Below are positions 1 through 10,981 of a stretch of 64,000 bases of DNA, in pieces (the first letter of the stretch is position 1; each line of letters begins with the position of its first letter). Location of the stretch: assembly GCA_026075535.2 (NCBI GenBank), contig AP026542.1, positions 1,364,001 to 1,428,000 of the forward strand. The letters are read 5' to 3'. This DNA comes from Tricholoma matsutake. Lineage: Eukaryota; Basidiomycota; Agaricomycetes; Agaricales; Tricholomataceae. The position numbers and the translations under genes are program-made. Below the pieces are notes generated by a model. That model worked only from the letters and a program-made list of their open reading frames with translations. It searched no databases and had not been told where the DNA came from.

Positions 1-23
1 CCAAATGAGAATCCTGGGTGGGT

Positions 24-455
24 TCAGTTGGTTGTTTGGAATTGGAAGGTTCCAATTCTCCAGTCGATCACTGGGTTGATTCTTCTGAGCCATGGCAGAC
101 CCAGGATAACTGATTCTTTCCCTAATCCTGCTATGAGGAAGGTTGTCAGGAACGATCTTCCATTGATCGTTAAGAATCCTTTGGTGTAGTGGGAGATCTC
201 CCCTTTCTTGTTTGGGGTTCCATCTATGTTCTTGACCCTGATTGTCCTTTCCAGGGGGTGTAGTTCGAATCCCCCACTTTTTGCGAATTTGTGGCTCATG
301 AATATTCCTCCTGCTCCTGAGTCGAGTAGGTCTTCGGTTTCAACAGCTTTCCCTCTGCCTGCTCCTAGCACTTTGATATCTAAATGCATAGATTGATTCT
401 TCAAAGTGGCTAGTAATACAGAGCAGACAGAGAGTTCGGTGGTACCTGGCATCAA
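24..455 (-). pseudogene. Gypsy-A aspartic protease domain of pol
   Basis: This is the retropepsin-like protease of Gypsy-A, which would process the Gag-Pol polyprotein. The active-site motif DSGAGG is followed by a conserved FMSHKFA stretch, and the second family motif ILGLPWL lies near the C-terminus before an IDW motif. These are typical for fungal Gypsy proteases. The reading frame is cut by the window edge just after this region. A TGA stop between the zinc knuckle and the protease (near 540) sits where an Arg CGA codon is plausible, so translation of the full Gag-Pol from this copy is doubtful. Confidence 0.8.
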
Positions 456-616
456 GGCAGGCCACCTCTTTAAAAACCCTCGTCCCCTATTAAGGCGAGA
501 GCTTTCTCCTTTCCTTCTTCATCGAGTTCTTTCATGATCGCTCAGATCTTCGAGTAGGCTTCTCTGCCTTTGTTCTTTGGGAAGGGCCGGTCCTCGGTCC
601 TTGTCTCCCCTTTCTT

Positions 617-1564
617 ATGTTCAGTTGCTCTGTGTCCTGGTTGGTGGCACACGAAGCATAATCCCTTCTTCATGTGCTCAATCCTCTCTGTGTTGGAGAG
701 TCAGTTGATCTCGAGCGGGCCTTCTTTTGTCTTGGAGTTGGGTAGCCTTTTTGCCAAGGCTTCCTGTGCTTTCTCAGTTATAGCCTTTGCTCTCCTCCAT
801 TGCCCGTCGTACTTGGAGGCAGCATTGATCATCCCCTCAAGGGTTGTGGGGATCGTTTCCATGTTGAATACTCTTTCAAGGAGCTTGGGGTTTAACCCGT
901 CCATGAAGAGTTCGATCAGGGCGGTATCATCATTGATCCCTGCCTTCTCTCGCAGGATTTGGAATTGCGCAATGTAATCCTCCAGGTCCTGTCCCTGCTT
1001 CAGTGTTTTCATTTCAGTTCTGGCTCTGCCAGCTTCATCGATTGGGGTGAATGCTACTTTGAGCGCCGTTTCAAAGGTTGACCATGTCCCTAGGTCTTCT
1101 TTTTCTGCCCATGTCTGTGCCCAGGGCGCGGCGGTTCCTCCGTTCATGAACGACAACGCGAAGATGATTTTCTTTTCATCTGTGTCATAGATTCCGTGAT
1201 TTACTCTCAGATAGAGTTTCACTTCTTGCAAGAACTTTGCAGTTCTTGCTCGGTCCCCTGTGAAGTCAGAGGGGGTTCGGATTCTAATCTCCTTGGTAGA
1301 TGCGGTGGGTTTGGTAGACATGTTATCGGGGATGTCATTGTTGGATAAGGAGAATGGGTCTTGTTCTGGGGTTTCTTCTTTGCTTGTCGATCTGAAGTCT
1401 TCTTCAGTGAGGTATCTTGGTTCCTCATCTTCTGTTTGCTTCGAGAACCACCTTTGTGCTGGTTCTGAGTATCGTACTAGTCGACCTTGGTATCTGTACC
1501 ATGAGGTTCTTCCTGATGTCGATGCTCCTGTCGGAGGTCTATCTGGGCTTTGTCTGAAAGACAT
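617..1564 (-). pseudogene. Gypsy-A gag (capsid, then zinc knuckle)
   Basis: The 287-residue ORF 701-1564 carries the retrotransposon Gag capsid fold: the stretch from PSDFTGDRARTAKFLQEV through ALSFMNGG and WAQTW is the diagnostic part, and LKQGQDLEDYIAQFQ follows about 60 residues later. The N-terminus is Ser/Thr/Glu rich. The frame is closed by a TGA at the end of the capsid region, but the same frame continues into a nucleocapsid knuckle at 617-658. That knuckle reads C-x2-C-x4-H-x4-H, with His in place of the usual last Cys. TGA from CGA is the likely cause of the stop. The start at 1564 is the first Met after the LTR leader. Confidence 0.8.
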
Positions 1565-1650
1565 TGTGTCTGCACCTAGGTAGGTGGACTTTGTGGATCA
1601 GCTTGACCTTTTGTTAAGACTATAGGTCTCGACTCAGCCTTGGTTTTGTG

Positions 1651-2376
1651 TGTCGCAGTTGGAGGCTTTCCAACTGTATCAGTATCGCACTAGGAGACCT
1701 TCCTAGTGTATCAGGCTTCCTCCCTTCACTTGGGTACTTCCTCAAGTAGTCACGGTTATCCGTATTCAGAGGCTTTCTGAGTAGACTGTTTGTTCGTGTA
1801 TTACAGTTGGAGGCTTTCCAACTGTCGAGTTTGGGTTATCACAGCTAGGGGCTTCCTAAGCTGTCAAGTTCGAGTGTATCACAACTAAGGGACTTCCTTA
1901 GTTGTCGGGTGTTCTGGTTGAGTCTAAGACTGTTGGTTGAATTAGGTCAAGCTGGAGAATACACAGAGTGTAGCGACAGCTTATATACTGTTCTAGGACT
2001 ATCTATCATCCAATCGGAAAGTGAGATGCTTATCAGGTAAATATAGACAAGAACAATAGAGACAATAGGCCTCATGCCTCGCATGAGGCGTCCAATGTCA
2101 AGGAGTGCTGCAGCGCAGCATATCAGAGAACAATAAGAGAATAGCTTCATGCCTGGCATGAGGTGTCCGATGTCACGGATCCGATGTCAAGGATCTGGTG
2201 TCGATCGTGAGGGTCCAATGTCATGGACCTTGTGTAGAGGGGGTGTCATACCACGGTGCATGTGAGAGTGGGTTTGGGTGCATGGAGTCACCATGCGTCA
2301 AGGTGTCTTCCGTCAGAAGAGAGTCAAGTCGAATAAGAAAAAATGAACTACCTGTACTTGTGGGTTCCTGTAGACA
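1651..2376 (-). repeat. Gypsy-A 5' LTR
   Basis: Proposed long terminal repeat of Gypsy-A, 726 bp. On the minus strand it starts TGTCTACAG and ends CTGCGACA, giving inverted ends of the TGTCnnCAG type. It lies 86 bp upstream of the gag start. Unusually it contains two series of short perfect inverted repeats (1656-1905 and about 2070-2229), described separately. No matching LTR copy is in the window, so the borders are inferred from the end motif and position only. Confidence 0.6.
1656..1905. other. Array of seven hairpins with a shared loop inside the Gypsy-A LTR
   Basis: Seven inverted repeats follow each other in 250 bp. Perfect examples are CAGTTGG/CCAACTG (1656-1676 and again 1804-1824), CACTAGG/CCTAGTG (1688-1708) and ACAACTAAGG/CCTTAGTTGT (1881-1905). 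Weaker ones lie at 1728-1747, 1765-1781 and 1841-1864. Stems differ in sequence, but both arms change together, while the loops keep a similar core close to GRCTTYCC. A second series in the same LTR has a loop centred on ATGTCA, for example GGTCC/GGACC at 2212-2229, next to CCTCATGC/GCATGAGG at 2070-2088. Confidence 0.75.
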
Positions 2377-2397
2377 AATCATAACATCAAATCATAA

Positions 2398-4987
2398 CAT
2401 GCGTCGAGGATCCTTCAAGCCGCTTGTCATGTTTTTTGGGATGACTAATAGTCCCCTGACCTTTCAAAATATGATGAACGACATTTTCAAGGACGTAATA
2501 GACAAAGGCGTGGTAATAATATTTATTGACGACATTCTGATATTCACGGAGGATGAAGAAAATCATGAGGCAATAGTACAGGAGGTGTTATGGAGGTTGG
2601 CAGAGAATGATCTATTTTTGAAACCAGAGAAGTGTGTGTTTGAGGCAAGCGAGATTGAGTTCCTAGGATTATTGATCAGCCCTGACGGGATCAAAATGGA
2701 TCCGATCAAGGTACAGGTGATCACAGATTGGCCTGCGCCCACCCGTGTCAAGGAGGTTCAAGCTTTCTTGGGACTCCCAAATTATTATCGGTGCCTTGTG
2801 CACAATTTTTCTAAAATTGCCGCACCCTTACATAACCTTATGCAAAAGGGAGTAGTATGGAGGTGGGGAGAGCAGCAGCAGACAGTGTTTGAGGAGTTGA
2901 AGAGGAAGTTTGTGGAGGGACCAATATTAGCCCCAGTAGATTTCACACGCCCTTTGCAAGTGGAATCCAATGCATCCGATTTTGCTACTGGAGCGGTATT
3001 ATCAATGCTGTGCGAAGATGACAAATGGCATCCTTGTGCATACTTGTCAAAAGGGTTGAATGATGTGGAGAGGAATTATGATGTGCATGACAAAGAGATG
3101 TTGGGGATAATATGAGCATTGGAGGCGTGGAGGCATTATTTGGAGGGATGTACACATCAGATTGAGATCTGGACAGATCATCAAAATCTGCAATACTTTA
3201 TGTCCGCTAAAAAGCTTAATCACTGGCAAGCGCGTTGGGCACTATTCCTATCGCGTTTCAACTTTCATTTGGTCCACAAAGCAAGAAGCTTAATGAGGAA
3301 AGCAGATGCATTATCCAGACATATTGATCATAAAAGGGGGGTGGAGGAGGACAATAAAAATGTTACCTTACTCAAACCCAAATACTTTCGCATTTGCACT
3401 ATGCATCAAGGGCATCTATTAATAGATAGCTTGGAAACGGAAATGTTGTCTAAAATTAGACAATGTTCGGAAATGGTCGATAAAGTAGTGGAAGCCATGA
3501 AAGCTCTGAAGGGAGAGAAGAAAGGTAATATCAAAGGAGATGAATGGGCTGAGGAACAAGGGTTGGTGTTGTTTCGAGGAAAAGTGTATGTACTGAAGGA
3601 TCAGGATTTGCGAAGGGAGATCGTCTGGTTACATCACAATATGCTGATTGCTGGACACCCAGGAAGATTGGAGATGTTGGAATTAGTAATGAGAAATTAT
3701 TGGTGGCCCGGAATTTTGAAGTATGTGTTGGGGTATGTGGATGGATGTGATACGTGCATGAGGGGGAAGAAATTTCCAGAGAAACCTGCAGGAAAATTAA
3801 TGCTGAACCCTATACCTAAAGCGCCGTGGCGAGATATATCTGTGGATTTTATTACCAGATTACCTGAGGCTCAAGGGTACGATGCAATATTCGTAGTATG
3901 TGACCACTTTACAAAGGAGGTCCATATTATTCCTACTACTACAGAAACCTCATCATTGGGCTTGGCACGCCTCTATCTAAATCAGGTATGGCGGTTACAT
4001 GGGTTACCCGATACCGTTATCTCCGATCGCGGACCACAATTTGCTTCGGCGTTTATGCGAGAACTAAACAACATATTGGGAATTCAAACTAAATTATCTA
4101 CGGCATATCACCCGCAGACTGATGGGCAGACAGAGAGAATGAATCAGGAGTTGGAGCAGTACCTACGTATGTTTGTCAACTACCAACAAACCGACTGGCC
4201 CGAATGGTTGGCAATTGCCGAATTTTCCCACAATAACAAATTCCATTTGGCTACTCGTATGTCACCCTTTTTCGCGAATTATGGATATCATCCTCGCATG
4301 GGAGTAGAACCCAGAAGGGAAATCAAAGTACAGTCAGTAGAAGACTTTGTATCTAAGATGCAAAAGGTACAAGAGGAAGCAGAGGCGGCATTGAAGAAAG
4401 CATGTGATGACATGATGCGACACGTGGATCGTACTCGAGCACGCGCTCCAGAGTACAAAGTTGGTGACTTGGTATGGCTAAGTACCAAGGACCTGAATAT
4501 TCCACAACCTTCAAGGAAACTTACGGAAAAACAAGTTGGCCCATATGCAATCTCTAAAGTAATCTTGCCTAATGCGGTAGTGCTAAAATTACCCCGATCA
4601 TTCAAGATTGATCCCGAGATTAATGTATCCCGCCTACGCCCTTACTGCCCGCCCACTATTCCTGGCCAACAAACTACTCCGCAACCTCCGATAATAGTAG
4701 AAGGTGCTCCAGAATACATAGTTGAAGAAATTCTAGACTCACGTCTTCGATGGAACAAATTGGAGTTCTTAATAAAGTGGAAAAACTATACCGACAAAAA
4801 TAATTCATGGGAACCCGAAGAGAATTGTAAGCGAGCGTGTAACACAATCGCCCAATTCTTTAAACGTAATCCGAATGCTCCGCGTCGCATTGCAAGAATG
4901 GTGTATGAGGGGATGAAATTCCGGCCTCACCAAAATTTCACAGAGGGGACAAACATAATATTTTCTCGCCTGGAAGTCGAGGCATAA
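2398..4987 (+). pseudogene. Gypsy pol: RT (partial), RNase H, integrase, chromodomain
   Basis: The RT palm is seen from [11 protein letters not shown] to the FIDDIL catalytic motif (about 2440-2540), followed by the thumb. RNase H begins near LQVESNASDFATGAVLS. The frame is closed by TGA at 3113-3115, exactly between GII and ALEAWRHYLEG, where an Arg is expected in this family. The next ORF (3119-4987) holds the rest of RNase H, the integrase HHCC region (HHN...C..C near 3640-3760), the integrase core with DFI, ISDRGPQFAS and the Glu in QTDGQTERMNQ, then a C-terminal chromodomain (VEEILDSR...FLIKWKNY...SWEP). A chromodomain in this position marks chromoviruses, whose integrase targets marked chromatin. 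The apparent start upstream of 2398 is LTR sequence of Gypsy-A. Confidence 0.88.
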
Positions 4988-4998
4988 AAGGGGGGTAA

Positions 4999-5399
4999 TG
5001 TTAGGAAACCACCCCATTACCTAATAAAATTTCATTTTATTTTATTATGTCGAATTATGCTACATGACGCCAAATGATGCTACACTTTGATAGCGTGAGA
5101 ATTTTATTTCGCACGCATCAAAATGTACGTGCATGTATGAGTGTGTTGGTAACAACAATGTACAATATGTGTAACATAGTATATAAACCCTAAATATATG
5201 CCTAGGGGACCCCAGTTGTGTTCTCTTAGGTATTCCACCTACGTTTTCGGTGTGAAAGGCCTATCTCAACAAACTCACCTATTAATAACCCCTCACATCA
5301 AAACCATCAATTCCCCCATCACGAGTGCGGATCCCGCCCCCTTCTTGTGTAGAGAACCCGCACGGTCTTAGCTAGCAGATAGTGGGTGTTGCCCTAACA
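4999..5399 (+). repeat. 3' LTR of the truncated Gypsy copy
   Basis: The LTR starts TGTTAGGAAACC immediately after a polypurine tract (AAAAGGGGGGTAA) and ends GCCCTAACA. It matches both LTRs of Gypsy-B (41839-42238 and 48062-48461) in reverse orientation, with scattered substitutions. The sequence after 5399 (AAGCCCAAGTGA) is continuous with the hAT-type family found intact at 57637-58803. Confidence 0.92.
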
Positions 5400-6520
5400 A
5401 GCCCAAGTGACATAGACCGTAACCAAACTGATAGGACCGGTCCTAATTGGTTCAGTTATGGTCCAAAAAACTGGTTTTAACCACTTTTCCCCCCATTTTT
5501 TCACAGCTAACTAAATATAATTGTGTATACAAAATAAAATAAATACATAAGTATCCTGCAAGCAGTTGCTTGTAGCGATGCAGTGTAGCTACATACAGAA
5601 TGAAAGATTGAAAATGAAAATGAAAAGAAATAGCCCCACCCTCTCGCATTTATAGTGAGGGTGGGCGTCTGGTGTTGGCACTGTCAGTTGTTGCTGCTGT
5701 TTGTTGTTGTTGCCATTCATTGTTGCTGCCATTCATTGTTGCTGCCATTCGTCGATGCTGCTGTTTGTTGTTGCTGTTTGTTGTTGTCATTGCTGTTCAT
5801 TTCATCATCATCAGCACCTCCATATCCCCCTACGAGCAGTGGCTTGCAGGCAGGGTGGTGGTGCTGTGTGATGCAGCATCTCCATGTCATTGTTGTCCAG
5901 AAACAGGGCCCATTGTGACCCTGTGAGCAGAGGCTCACAGCAGCGGCATAGGGCATGGGTAGGGGTCATTATTAACAGGCAAGAAACTAAACGAAGAAAT
6001 ATTAGTTAGTGAATTAGTAAAAGAAAGAAATCAAGTAAAAGGAACATACCCAGGGGCCCAAATGATGTTTGTTCGTCGTTTGGGCCCCTTGCTTTGTGGT
6101 TGTGTGTTTGTGTGGTCATGGGTGTCTCACAAATGGTGCCACTTTTATTTTTTGTGCAAACAAACACGTCAACACGTGATGAAAACAACACATATGTGTT
6201 CATTTACTGTGAACAAATATGTACAACCCCTGCAACATATATAAACCCCACCAATTCGCAAGCAATCCCCCCTTGTAGGTAGCTTATTATACATTACTTT
6301 TATTATTTTATAGGGTATATAATCTAAGTGTGAAAGACCAGTTACAACCAGTTACAACTGGTTTTATAACAGTTTTCGAATGTTTTTGAAATGAGTTAAT
6401 CGTTAACCGAACCGCAGTTTCAGTTGCTCACTTTTTCAGAAAAATGGACTGGACTGAACCATGGACCACGGTTCAGTCTGGTTCAGTCTTCAGTCCTATG
6501 GACTGAACCTTGAAACACTA
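5400..6520. mobile_element. hAT-type non-autonomous element, left end lost to the Gypsy insertion
   Basis: This is an inverted near-copy of the complete element at 57637-58803. The right terminus is ...GAAACACTA at 6520, the YARNG-type end seen in the other copies; the left terminus is missing because a Gypsy LTR occupies it. Inside are three copies of the 8-bp-stem hairpin (5556-5575, 5830-5849, 5921-5940), a C/G-rich hairpin with 9-bp arms (5635-5643 and 5657-5665), a degenerate TTGTTGCTGCCA-type minisatellite (5690-5810) and an intron-like segment. No transposase-like frame is present. It sits in the 5' part of the DUF6532 gene that follows. Confidence 0.8.
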
Positions 6521-8684
6521 ACATCAGTGCACTTACTCCAGCAAGCAGATAGAGAATGGTATGTACTTGAGTATGTTGTTGAACTGCAAAAATTATTGAA
6601 TTATTGATTTTCCCACAGTCATGCAACAGGTAACCAAAGCAGATGCCACACAACCAAAGAAGTATGTAGCTGTGCTGCGAGCTGAGCAGGAATTAGAAGA
6701 ACACATGGGATTTGCCCCAAACCCCATCCTGCACCACAAACATGAGTTATTTTATTTTATTCCAGCTGAGTACAATATAAATGGTGTCACTACAGATGAC
6801 GGAGAGAGTGAATACAAAGAAGAAGATATGTTTGTAAGTACCCAATGCTCCAACTCATTTTTTAGAATCATTTTTGCTGAATTGGTTTTATTTGTTAGTT
6901 CTCTAGTGTTACTCTTCTGCCCCTTATCAAAACAGTCATTTGCAATGGATGCACTTTGGTTTGTCATGTGGATGACCAGGAGAATGAGCCTAAGAGTGCT
7001 GTTGGAACACCAGTGGTATTAATCTTTTAGTGCCATTGCCAGTTATCTGCTAATGATAATATCATAGCCTGTGTCTGTTTGCCATGTCCCTGGCCTGACT
7101 CCCTGGCCTGTGCCTGTCATGATGGAGCAAGAACATATGTCTCCACCAGCTGCTCAGTCTCAGGATATCAACAAATGGCCACTACAACAGACTCAACCAA
7201 AGGAACTTCAACATATACCCACCCAGCAGCATGCACTGACTCAACAATATGCACCAGTTCAGCAATGTGCTCCTGATGAGCTCCATGCATCTGATCCCTA
7301 TACACCTCAAGCTCAGTCTTACTATGGGCATGGTGATGGGGCTTACTACTCTCATGACAAACATCATGAGGATGCAGAGTTTCTATTTTATATCTGAGTC
7401 ATTATACAACCACTAACATTGATCATGAGTAGTCAGCGATGATGAGTTTGAAACATGCCAACAGCTTGGCATGACACATTACAAAGAGACAGCATGTTAC
7501 TACTATCCAGACACACACCCAGATCTTGAACAATTTTCATTGCCTGGCCATATACTCAATGACCAACAGCCTTCTGATTCAGAGCTGACTTCCCTTGGCA
7601 TTCAAAAGTCCCACCTCCTAGGGCTGATGCTGATACCATGACTGTTATCAAGAGTGCTTGTACCAGGACAGCTGGGTCCAGAGGCAGAGCTCGCATAGCT
7701 GACTTTGATGACCTCTCTAAAGGCCTTCTCGAGGATGTGATAGGCATGTATTGTGTTGACATTAACACCTTGAATCCATTCCCTAGCTGACTTGAAGATT
7801 GTGACTCAGCCTTCAGCAAATTTATGAGGGCTTGCTCAGAGTGGAAAGTGAGCATGGACTTTGAAGAAGATCATTTAAAAGTGGTTCACTTTCACATTAA
7901 CCCTCATGATCACAACTTTGATGGACCTGTCATAGATTACATCAGATGCCTCCCAAACTAATGGCCACATCAAAATGGTTGCAAAACCTCTCATTGAGTC
8001 CCTGTATGGGCTCAGTGTTGAAAAGGGAAAGCACATGAACAGGAACAAGGTCAAAGATGTTATGGAGTGCTTTGGCTTTGTGTACAAGGTTAGCCTTAGC
8101 CCTTTGATATCTTCTTGCTAATGTATCATGCTAGGATTCCATTGAGTGCACTGGGATCTATCGTCATCTGATTGTACAAGCTGTCATCAACAAGGCTTGG
8201 TTCTGGAACAAAACCGATGATGGCATACCCCAAATTCTCGGATGGGGGAATTCCCTTGGTAACTATTGCTATTGTTTTTACTGTAGTATGCACCTGATTC
8301 CACACCTCTGTGACTTACTAATTCTGGTATTGTTTTGTTAGGTAGAATGCTGCCTTGATGAGGCAAACATTAAGATGTCCAGTTTTCATCAACAATATAT
8401 CAGCTGAAGTTCATGCAACACCTCAACAGACTCAAGGACTTTAAGGCAAAGACCAAGGATGCAAAGATTATCCCCCATCTATGTGAACATTTCCTGAGGA
8501 ATGCGAGGTATGTGTCCTCAACTTGAATGTCCAAATTCCTCTAATGGTCACTTGTATCACTCACAGGAAGCATGCAAAAGTCTTAGCTAAGCCCCTCTCA
8601 ATGGTCATGGAGTTAGAGGATGCTGATGTAGAGGCTGCAAATAGGAAGTGGGTGGATTTGGTATTATCAGATGCTGATGAGTAG
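6521..8684 (+). pseudogene. DUF6532-family gene, 5' end disrupted
   Basis: A multi-exon gene of unknown function whose C-terminal half matches the DUF6532 family expanded in Agaricomycetes. Recognisable landmarks are ARIADFDDLSKGLLEDVIG (about 7690-7745), NPFPS, a CSEW motif, VAKPLIESLYGL (about 7977-8015), a GIYRHLIVQAVINKAW exon (about 8153-8200) and a final exon ending LVLSDADE at a TAG at 8682-8684. Introns with GTATGT or GTAAGT donors and CAG acceptors are visible at 6558-6618 and from 6833 on. The Pro/Gln-rich stretch at 7100-7320 looks like a disordered N-terminal region. At least one in-frame stop (near 7786) and the hAT element at its 5' border make this a probable pseudogene. Exon borders were not fully resolved. 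Confidence 0.6.
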
Positions 8685-9040
8685 TAGAACCCTGGCACCC
8701 TGATGTCATTTTTTTACAAGATTTTATATACATGCTTTGACTGCCTATGCTGCCTACAAGTCCTAAGAGCCTATGAAAGTCATTTCCTATGGCTGCCTAC
8801 AATGACCTATGTACCTAATGTCATACCTACTGGTACCTCCATATCCAGGACTAACCTACATACCTACCATGCCTCTACAGGCTCTGTAGCCCTACAGAGG
8901 TTTCAACCATTTTCCTGATGTGTTGGGATAGTCAATCCTAGCGCATCACATTAGCGCAACACTAGCACATCACATATAAAAATAGAACACAATGTATTTA
9001 TAGATCACAACATAGGTACATTGTAGTATAGGGGAATACA

Positions 9041-10869
9041 TAGTGTTTGAAAGTCTGGTTCATCAAACTGGAAAAAAACCGAAACTGGACCAAACTGAAC
9101 TGCGGTTTGGTCTTTTTGCAGTTGCGGTTGCTCTCATTTCCTTAGCCTATCAGTTGCGGTTGCACTGAATTTATATTTATTTAAAACTGATGGAAACCGG
9201 TTCAAACTGGTTCAAACCGACTCCTAGTCCATACATTTATTTACTACACTATATGTAATTTAATTAAATGTAGATTCATAATAACTAAAATAAAGCATAA
9301 TAATGGGCATACCCAAGAGAAAAGAACATGAAAAGTAAGGGTTTATATACCCTGAGGCTGCACATGGACCATTTGGTCATATTTGCACACCCAAATGAAA
9401 ATGTGGTGCTACTTTCATTTACCACTGCCATGCTATGTCAACATCAACAACCACTGTCGTTACCACTCCCCCATCGGATAACGCTCCCAAGCATGGGCCC
9501 AAATGATGACAGCTGTCATTTAGGCCCCAGGTAATGGTTTTTGATATTCTTTTTTCAACTAACTAATCTTTTCTTTTCCTTTTTAGGCTCTACAACGAGA
9601 CAGCACCAACATGGCACCCACATCCACCTGCATATGCCACCACTGCGAGCCCCTGCTTGCAGGGTGGATGACAGAGAAACAACACAGGGGCTAATGACGA
9701 GTAGAGCCAAAAGAACGAAATGGGCCCCAGGTTGGCTTGAGCCACGGTTTTTGCTATCTTGGGAAATAAATTACATAAAATCACTAAAATACTTGAGGAG
9801 CTAGATACCATCAAAAGCCTAGGGGTCTCCTGCCAACTCTAAGCAATTGGAGAAGCAGTTCCTGAGATATTCTGGTGGCTTTGAAATGGCTTGGCTTGAG
9901 CCATGTCAAAGCCACCAGAATATCTCAGGAACCACTTCTCTGATTGCTTAGAGTTGGCAGGAAACCCCTTGGCTTTTGATGGGATCTAGCTCCTCAAATA
10001 TTTTAGTGATTTATTTCCCAAGATAGCAAAAAATGCGGCTCAAGCCATGGCAACACTAGCCCCTGGTAAGTTCAAACATTCTTTCTTTTTTCAACTAACT
10101 AACTTTCCTACTTTCTTTATCAGGTTCTTACTTACTGGTAGCAACGAGGCCTGAACCAACACCCCACACCTGCACCCTACACCACCACTGCGAGCATCTG
10201 CTCACAGGGTGGTAACAGGTCTTAATGACACCCAGCTGCCTCTGCCCTGCGCTCATAGGCCACATCACCAATGGGGCCAACATGACAACAACAACCAGCA
10301 ATGACAAGGATGATGGCAACAGCTCAATGACAAGGACAAGGACAGTGGTGACAATGGCCACCATGATGACTAGGACAATGACAATGACACCAGCAAGGGC
10401 AGCGGCTAGGAGATGAGGGATGACAATGATGAGGGACACTGGCAACAGATGGATAATGACACCACCCCCTCCCACTTCAAGTGTGGGAGGGTTTTTTTCA
10501 TTCATTTGATACATTTACTAACTGACCCCCTTCCCTTCCACATCCTGCAAGGTAGGAGGTATATTGTTTTTTTTACTGTGCTACCTACATGCTCGCTCAC
10601 AGGCCCCTGCCTGTGAGGGGCTGTATTTAAGCTTAAAATAGTATTATTTTATCTACATAAACTCATTTTAGACCGACCTCACTCAGTAGATGACCAGTTG
10701 TGGTTGAACCAGCTACAACCAATAGTTGGGTTGGGTTGGACTGCCATGAACCAGTTTCGTGTGGTTCGGTCCAGTTGTATGTAGTTTTGGAATGTCATGG
10801 AACCGGTTCCAGTTCTGGTTGAAGCCCAAAGTGGGAAAAAACTGGACCAAACCGGACCTTCAAACACTA
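9041..10869. mobile_element. hAT-type non-autonomous element (1829 bp) in the Copia LTR
   Basis: Ends TAGTGTTTGAA and TTCAAACACTA are inverted repeats of the YARNG type used by hAT transposases. The flanks GGAATACA (9033-9040) and GGAATACG (10870-10877) are an 8-bp TSD with one transition. No transposase frame is present. The interior has hairpin-I copies at 9643-9662 and 10188-10207, a related 9-bp-stem hairpin at 10596-10617, a C/G-rich hairpin followed by a T run at 10467-10498, two intron-like segments (about 9533-9586 and 10067-10123), an ACAATGA-rich tract (10260-10400) and a nested foldback (9733-10048). Confidence 0.85.
9733..10048. repeat. Foldback (long inverted repeat) inside the hAT element
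   Basis: Two arms of roughly 140 bp are near-perfect inverted copies: GGCTTGAGCC at the left edge, GGCTCAAGCC at the right edge, with the centre near 9885-9905 (GGCTTTGAAATGGCTTGG...). The right border continues into TTGGCATGG-like sequence followed by CAACACTA, the same terminus as the hAT family, so it may be a MITE whose left tip has been lost. The transcript would form a very stable stem. Confidence 0.75.
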
Positions 10870-10981
10870 GGAATACGAGACGTTCTACCTTGTCCTGAAC
10901 ACCCATCATCAAATCCCTATGAACTTCTACTCCACACCATAATCCCAATAGGTTATGGGCCCTGGCCTTTTTCATATTTAA

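Larger units (their letters stand above)
1..2376 (-). mobile_element. Gypsy-A: Ty3/Gypsy LTR retrotransposon, 5' half
   Basis: Read on the minus strand this is, in order, a 726-bp LTR (1651-2376), a short leader, gag (start at 1564), a zinc knuckle (617-658) and a retropepsin-type protease that runs off the left window edge. Reverse transcriptase and integrase must lie outside. The LTR boundaries were chosen because 1651 begins TGTCGCAG and 2376 ends CTGTAGACA, which form an imperfect inverted terminal repeat. No second LTR is visible to test this, and no standard primer-binding site was recognised. The right edge lies about 20 bp from a truncated Gypsy pol on the other strand, so Gypsy-A probably landed in or beside that older copy. 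Confidence 0.8.
2398..5399 (+). mobile_element. Truncated chromodomain Gypsy copy (same family as Gypsy-B)
   Basis: This is a 5'-truncated Ty3/Gypsy element. Homology to the full-length Gypsy-B copy (41839-48461, opposite strand) begins around 2398, inside the reverse transcriptase, and continues through RNase H, integrase and chromodomain to a polypurine tract (4986-4998) and a 401-bp 3' LTR. The missing 5' part is replaced by the Gypsy-A LTR plus about 20 bp of filler. The 3' LTR abuts the interior of a hAT-type element at 5400, so this Gypsy had inserted into that element before rearrangement removed the left half. Confidence 0.9.
8921..10950 (+). repeat. Copia 5' LTR split by a hAT element
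   Basis: TGTTGGGATAG at 8921 and AATCCCAATA ending at 10950 form inverted LTR-type ends. Removing the hAT element 9041-10869 and one copy of its 8-bp target duplication leaves an LTR of 193 bp, a normal Copia size. The final TA instead of CA is one transition away from canonical. Confidence 0.65.

Noticed and set aside
570..977. Plus-strand ORF opposite Gypsy-A gag
   Set aside because: It is the antisense shadow of the gag/knuckle coding sequence.
2198..2397. Start of the plus-strand ORF that runs into the Gypsy RT
   Set aside because: These codons lie in the Gypsy-A LTR; the apparent N-terminus is a chance fusion.
5556..5575. Hairpin copies as a CRISPR-like array
   Set aside because: Spacing is irregular, copies are spread over different elements, and the host is a eukaryote.
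5655..5926. Overlapping Cys/Val/Leu-rich ORFs that look like membrane proteins
   Set aside because: They translate a TTGTTGCTGCCA-type minisatellite in a non-autonomous hAT element; all frames are open because of the repeat.
9895..9915. Foldback centre as a Helitron terminal hairpin
   Set aside because: It is the middle of a long inverted repeat, and no CTRR end or Rep/helicase coding sequence is present.
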